A DNA stretch of 64,000 nt, from NCBI RefSeq assembly GCF_007667275.1, contig NZ_VDQT01000001.1, positions 372,001 through 436,000 of the forward strand, read 5' to 3'. Below are positions 51,989-61,329 of the stretch, in pieces. The notes under the pieces are model-generated. The model was not told the DNA's origin and did no database searches. It worked only from the letters and a program-made list of their open reading frames with translations. The DNA comes from Stenotrophomonas rhizophila. GTDB taxonomy: Bacteria > Pseudomonadota > Gammaproteobacteria > Xanthomonadales > Xanthomonadaceae. How positions within the stretch are numbered: the stretch's first letter is position 1; every line of letters starts with the position of its first letter. Both the position numbers and the translations under genes were made by a program.

Positions 51989-53212
51989 ATGGGCTTCAAT
52001 ATTTCGCTGTCCGGCATCAATGCCGCCAACGCCGACCTCAACGTCACCGCCAACAACATCGCCAACGTCAACACCACCGGCTTCAAGGAATCCCGCGCCG
52101 AATTCGCGGACCTGTTCTCGGCCACCAGCTACGGCCTGTCCAAGAACGCGGTCGGCTCGGGCGTGCGCCTGACCAACGTGGCCCAGCAGTTCTCGCAGGG
52201 CAACAACGAACAGACCGGGCGCAGCCTGGACATGGCCATTTCCGGTGAGGGCTTCTTCACCATGAGCATGAACGGCGCCCGCGTGTACTCGCGCGCCGGC
52301 AACTTCCAGACCGACCAGGCCGGTTTCGTGACCAACCCGCAGGGCGCACGCCTGCAGGTATTCGCGCCCAACGCCGACGGCACCGGCTTCGACAGCGGCC
52401 GCCTCACCGACCTGCAGCTGCTCACCACCGACAGCCCGCCGAAGCAGACCGGCAAGGTCAACGTGGCCTTTACCCTGCCGGCCAACGCCAAGCAGCCGAC
52501 CCTGGCCGCCTTCGACCCGACCGACTCCAACAGCTACAACCAGTCCACCGGCGGCATCACCGTGTACGACTCGCTGGGCGTGAGCCACACCCAGACCTCG
52601 TACTTCGTCAAGACCGCCACCGCCAACGAATGGCAGGTCCACAACTATGTCGACGGCCAGCCCGTAGGCACGCCGACCACGCTGACCTTCAACGACGCCG
52701 GTGCGCTGACCAACCCGGCCAACGGCCAGATCGTGATGGATCCGTTCACCCCGACCACTGGCGCCGGCACCCTGGCGATGACCCTGGACGTGACCGGTTC
52801 TACCCAGTACGGCGAGAAGTTCGCGCTGCGCAATACCCAGCAGGACGGCTACGCCGCCGGCAAGCTCAATGAGATCACCGTCTCCGAGGAAGGCGTGGTC
52901 TATGCGCGCTACACCAACGGCGACGACAAGCCGCTGGGCCAGGTCGCGCTGACCACCTTCAACAATTCGCAGGGCCTGGAAGCCAAGGGCAACAACCTGT
53001 GGGTGGAAACCTTCAGCTCCGGCACCCCGCGCACCGGCGCGCCGGACAGTTCCAACCTGGGCAAGGTCCAGGCCGGTTCGCTGGAATCCTCCACGGTCGA
53101 CCTGACCGAACAGCTGGTCAACATGATCACCGCGCAGCGCAACTTCCAGGCCAACTCGCAGATGGTCTCGACCATGGACCAGATCACCCAGACCATCATC
53201 AACATCCGTTGA
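51989..53212 (+). CDS. flgE: Flagellar hook protein FlgE
   Basis: This 407-residue hook subunit has N-terminal GFNISLSGINAANADLNVTANNIANVNTTGFKESRAEF, middle hook domains and C-terminal GSLESSTVDLTEQLVNMITAQRNFQANSQMVSTMDQITQTIINI. The ATG at 51989 is preceded by AAGGAG; a longer frame reaching into flgD was rejected. Confidence 0.96.
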   Translation: MGFNISLSGINAANADLNVTANNIANVNTTGFKESRAEFADLFSATSYGLSKNAVGSGVRLTNVAQQFSQGNNEQTGRSLDMAISGEGFFTMSMNGARVYSRAGNFQTDQAGFVTNPQGARLQVFAPNADGTGFDSGRLTDLQLLTTDSPPKQTGKVNVAFTLPANAKQPTLAAFDPTDSNSYNQSTGGITVYDSLGVSHTQTSYFVKTATANEWQVHNYVDGQPVGTPTTLTFNDAGALTNPANGQIVMDPFTPTTGAGTLAMTLDVTGSTQYGEKFALRNTQQDGYAAGKLNEITVSEEGVVYARYTNGDDKPLGQVALTTFNNSQGLEAKGNNLWVETFSSGTPRTGAPDSSNLGKVQAGSLESSTVDLTEQLVNMITAQRNFQANSQMVSTMDQITQTIINIR

Positions 53213-53247
53213 TGAGCCACTGATCGCAGCAGCGCGGGAATACCACG

Positions 53248-54000
53248 ATGGACAAGGCTCTCTACGTCGCGATGACCGGTGCACGCGCCTCCCTGCAGGC
53301 GCAGGGCACGCTGTCGCACAACCTGGCCAACACCGACACCCCCGGATTCAAGGAGGCCCTCGCCAATACCGAGGCCTTCCCGATCAAGGGCACCGGTTAC
53401 GCCTCGCGCGTGGACGCCCTGCACGTGGACGCAGGCTTCAACCGCCGCCAGGGCGCCCAGGTCATCACCGGCAATGCGCTGGACCTGTCGCTGGACGCGG
53501 GCAACTGGCTCGCCGTGCAGGCGCCGACGGGTGGCGGCGAGGCCTATACGCGGGGCGCCGCGCTGTCGATCACCCCGAACGGCCAGCTGGTGACCGCCGG
53601 CGGCCACCCGGTGCTGGATGAGAACGGCGCGCCGATCGCGGTGCCGCCGCACCAGGCGATGGACATCGGCAACGACGGCACCATCTCGATCATCCCGCAG
53701 GGCGAAGGCCCGCAGACCATGGCCGTGATCGGCCGCCTGCGCGTGGTCGCCGCCGACGACGCGCGGCTGGAGCGCGGCCTGGACGGACTGATGCGCAATA
53801 CCGACCCGCAGCAGCCGTTCGTGCAGGCCCAGGGCAAGTCGCTGGACAGCGGCCAGCTGGAAGGCAGCAACGTCGACGCCGCCGGCGCGCTGGTGCAGAT
53901 GATCCAGCTGCAGCGGCAGTACGAAATGCAGGTGAAGGTGATCAAGCACGGCGACGACAACGCCCGCAGCGCCAATTCACTGCTGCGCCTGGGCAGCTGA
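53248..54000 (+). CDS. flgF: Flagellar basal-body rod protein FlgF
   Basis: This 250-residue distal rod subunit starts MDKALYVAMTGARASLQAQGTLSHNLANTDTPGFKEALA and ends with LEGSNVDAAGALVQMIQLQRQYEMQVKVIKHGDDNA. Length and both terminal coiled regions are normal. Confidence 0.95.
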   Translation: MDKALYVAMTGARASLQAQGTLSHNLANTDTPGFKEALANTEAFPIKGTGYASRVDALHVDAGFNRRQGAQVITGNALDLSLDAGNWLAVQAPTGGGEAYTRGAALSITPNGQLVTAGGHPVLDENGAPIAVPPHQAMDIGNDGTISIIPQGEGPQTMAVIGRLRVVAADDARLERGLDGLMRNTDPQQPFVQAQGKSLDSGQLEGSNVDAAGALVQMIQLQRQYEMQVKVIKHGDDNARSANSLLRLGS

Positions 54001-54032
54001 GCGGCACCGCCGACGTAATCCTGGCGCGGTTG

Positions 54033-54048
54033 TGGCACGCGCCATGCA
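54033..54048 (+). promoter_or_regulatory. Probable sigma-54 promoter of flgG
   Basis: TGGCACG-CGCC-ATGCA matches the -24 box fully and the -12 box with one mismatch (ATGCA for TTGCA), 57 bases upstream of flgG. It could give extra transcription of flgGHIJKL. Confidence 0.62.
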
Positions 54049-54105
54049 TGAGCCAGGACAACGGCCACTTCCGGTGGCCCCCCGCACCAACACAGGAACA
54101 CCGCC

Positions 54106-54891
54106 ATGAACCAGGCATTGTGGATCGCCAAGACCGGACTGGATGCGCAGCAGACGCGCATGTCGGTGGTGTCCAACAACCTCGCCAACACCAACACGAC
54201 CGGCTTCAAGCAGGACCGTGCCAGCTTCGAAGACCTGCTGTACCAGCAGGTGCGCCAGCCGGGCGGTTCATCGTCGGCGCAGACGCAGCTGCCGACCGGC
54301 CTGCAGCTGGGTACCGGCGTGCGCGTGGTGGCCACCTCGAAGAACTTCGAGCAGGGCAGCCAGCAGCAGACCGGCCGCGCGCTGGACGTGATGGTCAACG
54401 GTCGTGGCTTCTTCGAGGTGCAGATGCCCGACGGTTCGTCGGCCTACACCCGTGACGGCTCGTTCCAGCGCAACCAGCAGGGCGAACTGGTCACCAACAG
54501 CGGCTATCCGGTGCAGCCGGGCATCCAGATTCCCGAAGGCGCGCAGTCGCTGACCATCGGCACCGACGGCACCATCAGCGTGAAGATGGCCGATGACGCC
54601 GCATCGGTCGAAATCGGCGCGCTGACCCTGACCGACTTCGTCAACCCGGCTGGCCTGCAGGCGCGTGGCGAGAACCTGTTCCTCGAAACCACCGCGTCCG
54701 GCCCGGCGCAGAACGGCAATCCCGGCCTGAACGGCCTGGGCAGCGTGGTCCAGGGCGCGCTGGAAGGCAGCAACGTCAACGTCGTGGAAGAGCTGGTGTC
54801 GATGATCGAAACCCAGCGCGCCTACGAAATGAACGCCAAGGCCATTTCCACCACCGACGCCATGCTCGGTTACCTCAACAACAACGTCTGA
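54106..54891 (+). CDS. flgG: Flagellar distal rod protein FlgG
   Basis: This 261-residue distal rod subunit starts [48 protein letters not shown] and ends [40 protein letters not shown]. It has the specific Asn/Thr-rich FlgG N-terminus. It is separated from flgF by 105 bases that carry a sigma-54-like site, so it may head a second transcript. Confidence 0.96.
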   Translation: MNQALWIAKTGLDAQQTRMSVVSNNLANTNTTGFKQDRASFEDLLYQQVRQPGGSSSAQTQLPTGLQLGTGVRVVATSKNFEQGSQQQTGRALDVMVNGRGFFEVQMPDGSSAYTRDGSFQRNQQGELVTNSGYPVQPGIQIPEGAQSLTIGTDGTISVKMADDAASVEIGALTLTDFVNPAGLQARGENLFLETTASGPAQNGNPGLNGLGSVVQGALEGSNVNVVEELVSMIETQRAYEMNAKAISTTDAMLGYLNNNV

Positions 54892-54914
54892 TCGGTTTGA
54901 TCCGGGACCCCGCC

Positions 54915-55607
54915 ATGCTGCCTCTCACCCCTGCCCTTCGCCTGCTTTCCGCCGCCAGCGTGGTCGCCCTGCTCGGCGGCTGCGTGATCGCCGGCGACGT
55001 CCGGCCGTACCCGGCCATGGCTCCGGTGGTTCCCGTCGTCGCCCCGAGCGCACCGGCCACTGCCGGCGCCATCTACGCCGCCGGCCCGGGCCTGCAGCTG
55101 TATTCGGACCGCCGCGCCCGTGACGTCGGCGACCTGCTGACCATCACCCTGACCGAAAGCACCACCGCGCAGACCACCGCCAACACCAGCACCGACAAGG
55201 AATCCAACCTGGCGCTGGGGACCCCGACCCTGTTCGGCGCGCCGGTCACCCTGGGCGGCAAGGACATCCTGAGCGCCACCGCGGCGGGTTCGCGCGACTT
55301 CACCGGCAAGGGCAGCAGCGCGCAGAGCAACCGGCTGCAGGGCAGCGTGACCGTCACCGTGATGCAGCGCCTGCCGAACGGGAACCTGGTCGTGCAGGGC
55401 GCCAAGAACCTGCGCCTGAACCAGGGCGATGAACTGGTGCAGGTGCAGGGCATCGTGCGCGCGGCGGATATCAATCCCGACAACACCATTGCCTCCAGCC
55501 GGGTGGCCGATGCGCGCATCGTCTACGGCGGTCGCGGTCCCGTGGCCCAGTCCAATGCGATGGGCTGGTTGAGCCGGTTCTTCAACTCGGCGCTGGTGCC
55601 GTTCTGA
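54915..55607 (+). CDS. flgH: Flagellar L-ring lipoprotein FlgH
   Basis: This 230-residue outer-membrane L-ring lipoprotein has a signal peptide with lipobox LGGC (Cys about 22), then [28 protein letters not shown] and [31 protein letters not shown], diagnostic of FlgH. The ATG at 54915 is chosen because GGGACC lies just upstream; a TTG at 54897 is the longer option. Confidence 0.94.
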   Translation: MLPLTPALRLLSAASVVALLGGCVIAGDVRPYPAMAPVVPVVAPSAPATAGAIYAAGPGLQLYSDRRARDVGDLLTITLTESTTAQTTANTSTDKESNLALGTPTLFGAPVTLGGKDILSATAAGSRDFTGKGSSAQSNRLQGSVTVTVMQRLPNGNLVVQGAKNLRLNQGDELVQVQGIVRAADINPDNTIASSRVADARIVYGGRGPVAQSNAMGWLSRFFNSALVPF

Positions 55608-55614
55608 GGTGGGT

Positions 55615-56751
55615 ATGAAGAGCATCATGTCGATCATTTTTCCGCAGCGGGGCAGAGCCCCGCTCTACGCCGTTCTCATCTCCCTTTTCTGCATTGCGCC
55701 TGCCTCGGCTGAGCGGATCAAGGACCTGGCGCAGGTGGGCGGCGTGCGTGGCAATGCGCTGGTCGGCTACGGGCTGGTGGTGGGCCTGGACGGCAGCGGC
55801 GACCGCACCAGCCAGGCGCCGTTCACCGTTCAGAGCCTGAAGAACCTGCTCGGCGAGCTGGGCGTGAACGTGCCGGCCAACGTCAACCCGCAGTTGAAGA
55901 ACGTGGCTGCGGTGGCGATCCACGCCGAGCTGCCGCCGTTCGCCAAGCCGGGCCAGCCGATCGACATCACCGTGTCGTCGGTCGGCAACGCAGTGTCGCT
56001 GCGCGGCGGCTCGCTGCTGATGGCGCCGCTGCGCGGTGCCGACGGCCAGGTCTACGCCATCGCCCAGGGCAACCTGGTGGTGGGCGGTTTCGGCGCGCAG
56101 GGCAAGGACGGTTCGCGGGTGTCGGTGAACGTGCCCAGCGTGGGCCGCATTCCCAACGGCGCCACCGTCGAGCGCGCCCTGCCCGACGTGTTCAGCGCAG
56201 GCGGCGACATCACCCTCAACCTGCACCAGAACGACTTCACCACCGTCTCGCGGATGGTCGCCGCGCTCAACAACGCCTTCGGCGAGGGCGTCGCGCGCGC
56301 GGTCGACGGCGTCACCGTGGCGGTGCGCTCGCCCAGCGACCCCGGGGCCCGCATCGGCCTGCTGGCGCGTATCGAAAACCTCGAACTCACCCCCGGCAGC
56401 GCGCCGGCCAAGGTGGTGGTCAATTCGCGCACCGGCACCGTGGTGATCGGCGCGCAGGTCCGGGTCGGCGCGGCCGCGATCTCGCACGGCTCGCTCACCG
56501 TGACCATCAACGAAAACACCAACGTCAGCCAGCCCAACGCCTTCGCCGGCGGCCAGACCGTGGCCACGCCGCAGTCCACGATTACCGCGACCAACGACGG
56601 CAGCCGCATGTTCAAGTTCAACGGCGGCACCACGCTCGACGAGATCGTGCACGCGGTCAACGCCGTGGGCGCCGCACCGGGCGACCTGATCGCGATCCTG
56701 GAGGCGCTCAAGCAGGCCGGCGCGCTCAGTGCCGAACTCGAGGTGATCTGA
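55615..56751 (+). CDS. flgI: Flagellar P-ring protein FlgI
   Basis: This 378-residue periplasmic P-ring protein has mature sequence beginning [40 protein letters not shown], and ends [40 protein letters not shown], both typical. Its 33-residue signal peptide is odd: between MKSIMSIIF and [13 protein letters not shown] lies [10 protein letters not shown], encoded by a SMAG-like palindrome (55644-55668). The ATG at 55615 follows GAGGTGGG. No ATG or GTG lies between the palindrome and the mature sequence, so translation must pass through it. Confidence 0.94.
   Translation: MKSIMSIIFPQRGRAPLYAVLISLFCIAPASAERIKDLAQVGGVRGNALVGYGLVVGLDGSGDRTSQAPFTVQSLKNLLGELGVNVPANVNPQLKNVAAVAIHAELPPFAKPGQPIDITVSSVGNAVSLRGGSLLMAPLRGADGQVYAIAQGNLVVGGFGAQGKDGSRVSVNVPSVGRIPNGATVERALPDVFSAGGDITLNLHQNDFTTVSRMVAALNNAFGEGVARAVDGVTVAVRSPSDPGARIGLLARIENLELTPGSAPAKVVVNSRTGTVVIGAQVRVGAAAISHGSLTVTINENTNVSQPNAFAGGQTVATPQSTITATNDGSRMFKFNGGTTLDEIVHAVNAVGAAPGDLIAILEALKQAGALSAELEVI
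55644..55668 (-). repeat. SMAG-like palindrome inside flgI
   Basis: The minus strand reads GTAGAGCGGGGCTCTGCCCC + GCTGC, differing from the copy at 21155 by one compensated base pair (C-G to G-C). It encodes part of the FlgI signal peptide in frame. Confidence 0.82.
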
Positions 56752-57968
56752 TGCGCATCCAACCGTCGCTGGAACTCAATCCGGCCCAGGCCAACAGCCC
56801 GGCGAAGGTCGACAAGGTCGCGCGCCAGCTGGAAGGCCAGTTCGCACAGATGCTGGTCAAGAGCATGCGCGATGCCAGCTTCGGCGATTCGCTGCTGCCG
56901 GGCGAGAACACCATGTTCCGCGACATGTACGACCAGAAGATCGCCGAAGCGATGACCCGCGGGCGTGGCCTGGGCCTGTCGGCGATGATTTCGCGCCAGC
57001 TCGGCGGTGGCGAAGGCGAGAGCGCCAAGCCGACCGATACCCGGCTCGATCCCGCTGCGGCGCTGCGTGCGTACCGGCTGCATGCGCCCAGCGCCGCGCC
57101 GATGGCGCTGCCCGCCGCCGAGGTCACCGCCGCCGGCACCGACGAGGTCGCCCTCCTGCAGAAAATGGCGGGCGGCGCGGCGTCGGCCGTGCTGCAGCCG
57201 ATGGAGCGCGCCCTGGACCTGATCGCCGGCCGCGAAAGCAGCCAGATGCATGAGGCGATCGGCGGCCACACCCCGTACGGTGCCGCCACCGGCACCGACA
57301 CCGCCAGCGCCGACTGGGCGATGGCCGATGACCGTTGGCGCGATGTCGGCCGGCCTGGCGCCGCGCCCGGCGCGGTCGATACCCTGGCCGCCAGCACCGC
57401 AGCGGCGCAGCTCGGCCCGCACACGCCGGAAGGCTTCGTCGCCAGCATCTGGGGGCACGCGCAGCAGGCCGCCCGCGAACTGGGCGTGGATGCCAAGGCG
57501 CTGGTCGCGCAGGCCGCACTGGAGACCGGCTGGGGCCGCAAACTGGTGCAGCGCAATGGCGGCGGCAGCTCGCACAACCTGTTCGGGATCAAGGCCAGTG
57601 GATGGAGCGGCGAGCGCGCCACCAGCGGTACCCACGAATACGTGGATGGCGTGCGCCGCAACGAAACCGCCAGCTTCCGTGCCTATGGTTCGGTGGGCGA
57701 CAGCTTCGCCGACTACGTGAAACTGCTGAAGAACAGCCCGCGCTACCAGAACGCGCTGCAGGCCGGCGCCGACGTGCGCGGCTTCGCGCAGGGCCTGCAG
57801 AAGGCCGGCTACGCCACCGACCCCCGCTACGCGGCCAAGATCGCCGCGATCGCCGGCGGCCCGACCATCGAGCGCGCCATCGCCGCCGTGGGCGACGCCA
57901 GCCAGCGCCTGGGCCGCACCTTTGCCAGCACCGCCAGCCCGGCCGGGCTGGGGGCAATCCGTCGTTGA
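56751..57968 (+). CDS. flgJ: Rod-cap peptidoglycan hydrolase FlgJ
   Basis: This 405-residue two-domain protein has an N-terminal rod-binding part (about 15-85, KVARQLEGQFAQMLVKSMRDASFGDSLLPGENTMFRDMYDQ) and a C-terminal glucosaminidase (about 240-380) with catalytic Glu in AALETGWGRK and SSHNLFGIKASGW. It is exported by the flagellar apparatus and clears a hole in the wall for the rod. The ATG overlaps the flgI stop by one base. The linker (about 100-220) is Ala/Thr-rich and longer than in Salmonella. Confidence 0.95.
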   Translation: MRIQPSLELNPAQANSPAKVDKVARQLEGQFAQMLVKSMRDASFGDSLLPGENTMFRDMYDQKIAEAMTRGRGLGLSAMISRQLGGGEGESAKPTDTRLDPAAALRAYRLHAPSAAPMALPAAEVTAAGTDEVALLQKMAGGAASAVLQPMERALDLIAGRESSQMHEAIGGHTPYGAATGTDTASADWAMADDRWRDVGRPGAAPGAVDTLAASTAAAQLGPHTPEGFVASIWGHAQQAARELGVDAKALVAQAALETGWGRKLVQRNGGGSSHNLFGIKASGWSGERATSGTHEYVDGVRRNETASFRAYGSVGDSFADYVKLLKNSPRYQNALQAGADVRGFAQGLQKAGYATDPRYAAKIAAIAGGPTIERAIAAVGDASQRLGRTFASTASPAGLGAIRR

Positions 57969-57976
57969 GGTAACCC

Positions 57977-59854
57977 ATGTCCGTACTTTCCACCGGCTCC
58001 AGCGCCCTGCTCGCCTTCCAGCGCGCCCTGGCCACGACCAGCCATAACGTCGCCAACATCAACACCCCCGGCTACAGCCGGCAGAAAGTGGACTTCGCCA
58101 CCGCCAGCCCGCAGAACCTGGGCTATGGCGATATCGGCAACGGCACCCGCATTACCGACGTGCGCCGCGTGGCCGACCAGCTGGCGATCTCGCGCCTGCT
58201 CGACAGCAGCGGTGAGCTGGCGCGACTGAAGCAGCTTTCGAGCATGGCCGACCGGGTGGACGCGATGTTCTCCGACACCGCCACCAATGTGTCGGGGGTG
58301 TGGTCGAACTTCTTCGACACCGTCAGCGGCCTGTCGTCGAATGCCTCGGGTACTTCCGACCGTCAGAACATGCTCGACGGCGGCAAGACCCTGGCCAGCC
58401 GCTTCCAGCAGCTCAACGGCCAGCTCGACACCCTCAATGGCGAGGTCAACAACGGGCTGATCGCCGGCGCCACCGAAGTGAACCGGCTGGCCGCGGAGAT
58501 CGCCCAGCTCAACGGCGCGATCGGCAGCAACGCCAATACCGCCGCGCCCGACCTGCTCGACCGCCGCGACGCCCTGGTCGCCAACCTGATCGGCTACACC
58601 GGCGGCACCGCGGTGATCCAGGACGGCGGCTTCATGAACGTCTACACCGCCGGCGGCCAGCCGCTGGTGGTGGGCACCACGGCGAGCAAGGTCACCACCG
58701 TCACCGACCCGTACCAGCCCGAGCGCCTCCAGCTGGCACTGGAAACCCAGGGCCAGAAGCTGACCCTGGACCCGAAGATCCTCGGCGGCCAGATCGGCGG
58801 CCTGCTCGAGTTCCGCGAGACGGTGCTCACCCCCACCCAGGCCGAACTGGGCAAGCTCGCCATCGGCCTGGCCAGCAGCTTCAACGAGGTGCACCGCCAG
58901 GGCGCGGACCTGTACGGCAACCTGGGCGGCGACTTCTTCAACATCGGCAGCCCGCGCGTCACCAGCAACGCCAACAACACCGGCACCGCGCGCATGAGCG
59001 CCAGCTTCGGCGACCTGTCGAAGCTGGACGGGCAGAACGTGGTGCTGAAGTTCGACGGCAGCCAGTGGCAGGCCACCCGCGCCGACACCGGTGCCGCGAT
59101 TCCGATGACCGGCACCGGCAGCGCCACCGACCCGCTGGTCATCAATGGCGTCGCGCTGGTGATGAGCGGCACCCCGGCCGCCGACGACCGCATGCTGCTG
59201 CAGCCCACCGCCGGCGTGGCCGGCACGATGTCGGTGGCCATCACCGATACCTCGCGCATTGCCGCCGCCGCGCCGGTAAAGGGCAGCGCGGCGCTCTCCA
59301 ACAGCGGCACCGGCAAGCTCACCGGGGTCAAGGTCACCGACCCGGCCAACCCGGCGCTGCGCACGCCGTCGGCGATCGTGTTCACCAGCGGCACCCAGTA
59401 CACCCTCGACGGAAACGGTCCGTTCACCTATACCGCCGGCCAGACCATCAGCGCCAACGGCTGGAGCTTCGTGCTCGACGGTGCGCCCAAGGCCGGCGAC
59501 ACCTTTACCATGGGCCCCACCCCCGCCGGTTCTTCGGACAACAGCACCGCCCTGCTGCTGGCCAAGGTGGAACAGGCCAAGGCCTTCAACGACGGCACGG
59601 TGACCCTGAGCGGTGCGCTGGGCGGGCTGACCACCCAGGTAGGCGCCGCCGCGCGCTCGGCCGACTACTCGCTGCAGGCGCAGCAGGTGATCACCGACCA
59701 GGCCCAGTCCGCCCGCGATGCGGTGTCCGGAGTCAACCTGGATGAGGAAGCCGCCGACATGCTGCGCCTGCAACAGGCCTACCAGGCGGCGTCGCAGCTG
59801 ATTTCCACCGCGGACAACATGTTCCAGACCATCCTCGGAGCCGTGAGCCGATGA
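57977..59854 (+). CDS. flgK: Hook-filament junction protein FlgK (HAP1)
   Basis: This 625-residue protein starts MSVLSTGSSALLAFQRALATTSHNVANINTPGYSRQKVDF and ends SGVNLDEEAADMLRLQQAYQAASQLISTADNMFQTILGAV. The C-terminal sequence is that of FlgK. It is slightly longer than the Salmonella protein, owing to its central variable domain. It overlaps flgL by ATGA. Confidence 0.95.
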   Translation: MSVLSTGSSALLAFQRALATTSHNVANINTPGYSRQKVDFATASPQNLGYGDIGNGTRITDVRRVADQLAISRLLDSSGELARLKQLSSMADRVDAMFSDTATNVSGVWSNFFDTVSGLSSNASGTSDRQNMLDGGKTLASRFQQLNGQLDTLNGEVNNGLIAGATEVNRLAAEIAQLNGAIGSNANTAAPDLLDRRDALVANLIGYTGGTAVIQDGGFMNVYTAGGQPLVVGTTASKVTTVTDPYQPERLQLALETQGQKLTLDPKILGGQIGGLLEFRETVLTPTQAELGKLAIGLASSFNEVHRQGADLYGNLGGDFFNIGSPRVTSNANNTGTARMSASFGDLSKLDGQNVVLKFDGSQWQATRADTGAAIPMTGTGSATDPLVINGVALVMSGTPAADDRMLLQPTAGVAGTMSVAITDTSRIAAAAPVKGSAALSNSGTGKLTGVKVTDPANPALRTPSAIVFTSGTQYTLDGNGPFTYTAGQTISANGWSFVLDGAPKAGDTFTMGPTPAGSSDNSTALLLAKVEQAKAFNDGTVTLSGALGGLTTQVGAAARSADYSLQAQQVITDQAQSARDAVSGVNLDEEAADMLRLQQAYQAASQLISTADNMFQTILGAVSR

Positions 59855-61053
59855 ACAACCGCATCTCCACCGGGATGATGTTCCAGCAGTCGGTGTCGCT
59901 GATGATGGCCAAGCAGGCCAAGATGAGCCACCTGGAGCAGCAGATCGCCACCGGCCGCCGCCTGGTCACCGCCAAGGACGACCCGGTCGCCTCCGGCGCC
60001 GCCGTGGGCCTGGACCGCACCCTGGCCGCGCTGGAACGCATGGAACTCAATGCCGGCAACGTGCAGAACCGGCTCGGTTTGCAGGAAAACGCGCTGGCCC
60101 AGGTCGGCGACATGATGGGCCGCATCACCGAACTGACCGTCTACGCCAACAATCCGGCGCTGGCGGCGTCGGACAAGCAGTCGATGGTCACGGAAATCGA
60201 AGCGATCCGCGGCAACCTGCTGGCCCTGGCCAACAGCACCGACGGTACCGGCCGCTACCTGTTCGGCGGCACCGCCGACGGCAGCCCGCCGTTCAGCCAG
60301 GTCGACGGCAAGGTGGTCTACAACGGCGACCAGAACCAGCGCCAGGTCGAAGTGGGCCCGGACACCTACGTGCTGGATGCCCTGCCCGGCAGCGAGATAT
60401 TCCTGCGCATCGGCACCGGCGATGGCCATGTGGACGGGGCCGCGCATAGCGCCAACACCGGTACCGGCGTGCTCACCAACGTGACCCGCGACGGCAGCGA
60501 CAGCTGGAACGGTCAGGCCTTCAGCGTGCGCTTCACCGCAGCGGACCAGTACGAGGTGCTGGATGCCGGGGGCGCGGTGGTGTCCAGCGGCAGCATGAAG
60601 GCCGGCGACGACCTGGTGCTCAATGGCGTTCGCCTGCATATCGACGGCGTGCCCGCGGCCGGGGACCGGTTCGAGGTTGGCGCGGCGACCAGCCGCGACA
60701 TCTTCAGCACCCTGGACGGGTTGATCGGCTCGCTGAAGATGGACACCGGCACGCCGGCGCAGTCGGCGGCGCAGCAGAACCTGCTGCAGGGCGGCCTGCG
60801 CGACATCGCGCGGGCCTCGGAGCGGATGATCGACTCACGCGCGGCCGGCGGCGCCCAGCTCAAGGCGCTGGACAATGCAGCGGACATGCGCGAATCGAAT
60901 ACGGTCACGCTCAAGGGCACCCTGTCGCAGATGCGCGACCTGGACTACGCCGATGCGATCAGCCAGTACCAGCTGGAGAGCACCGCGCTGCAGGCGGCAC
61001 AGACCTTGTTCTCGCAGATGCAGCAGATGTCGTTGTTCAACGTGTTGCGCTGA
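59851..61053 (+). CDS. flgL: Hook-filament junction protein FlgL (HAP3)
   Basis: This 400-residue flagellin-like protein starts NNRISTGMMFQQSVSLMMAKQAKMSHLEQQIATGRRLVTAKDDP and ends YADAISQYQLESTALQAAQTLFSQMQQMSLFNVLR. It starts in the flgK stop and ends before a strong terminator, closing the flgB-L run. Confidence 0.95.
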   Translation: MNNRISTGMMFQQSVSLMMAKQAKMSHLEQQIATGRRLVTAKDDPVASGAAVGLDRTLAALERMELNAGNVQNRLGLQENALAQVGDMMGRITELTVYANNPALAASDKQSMVTEIEAIRGNLLALANSTDGTGRYLFGGTADGSPPFSQVDGKVVYNGDQNQRQVEVGPDTYVLDALPGSEIFLRIGTGDGHVDGAAHSANTGTGVLTNVTRDGSDSWNGQAFSVRFTAADQYEVLDAGGAVVSSGSMKAGDDLVLNGVRLHIDGVPAAGDRFEVGAATSRDIFSTLDGLIGSLKMDTGTPAQSAAQQNLLQGGLRDIARASERMIDSRAAGGAQLKALDNAADMRESNTVTLKGTLSQMRDLDYADAISQYQLESTALQAAQTLFSQMQQMSLFNVLR

Positions 61054-61081
61054 GCCAGCGCTTCCCCTTCGAAGGGCCCCC

Positions 61082-61115
61082 AAGGCCGCGATGCTTGTGC
61101 ATCGCGGCCTTTTTC
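61082..61115 (+). terminator. Terminator of the flgB-flgL operon
   Basis: AAGGCCGCGATGC (61082-61094) pairs perfectly with GCATCGCGGCCTT (61099-61111), then TTT, 29 bases past flgL. Confidence 0.93.
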
Positions 61116-61141
61116 GTTTCTGGCGCCTGGGGTTGGCTGTT

Positions 61142-61165
61142 CAGCCACGCAGGGCGTGGCTCTAC
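61142..61165 (-). repeat. GTAG-headed palindrome (SMAG-like)
   Basis: The minus strand reads GTAGAGCCACGCCCTGCGTG + GCTG, stem AGCCACGC/GCGTGGCT. It lies between the flgL terminator and the fliC1 promoter. Confidence 0.75.
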
Positions 61166-61208
61166 CGGGTCGTCGTGGGCCTCTGGAAACCTGAATGAAA
61201 TTTCCGGC

Positions 61209-61235
61209 TAAAGGTTGTTGACAAAGCGCCGTTAT
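61209..61235 (+). promoter_or_regulatory. Sigma-28 promoter of fliC1
   Basis: TAAAGGTT (61209-61216), 11 bases, GCCGTTAT (61228-61235), with a leader of about 90 bases before the ATG. Confidence 0.85.
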
Positions 61236-61329
61236 TCATTTGGCAACCACGAAGCACACAGCCAAACAAAAACAAACGGCGGCGCTTCGTTTCATTCCAG
61301 CACCGGGATTCCAATAAGGGAGACGACCC

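Noticed and set aside
57827..59773. A 648-codon frame antisense to flgK
   Set aside because: flgK has both diagnostic ends, and the antisense frame is a Gly/Ala/His-rich shadow.
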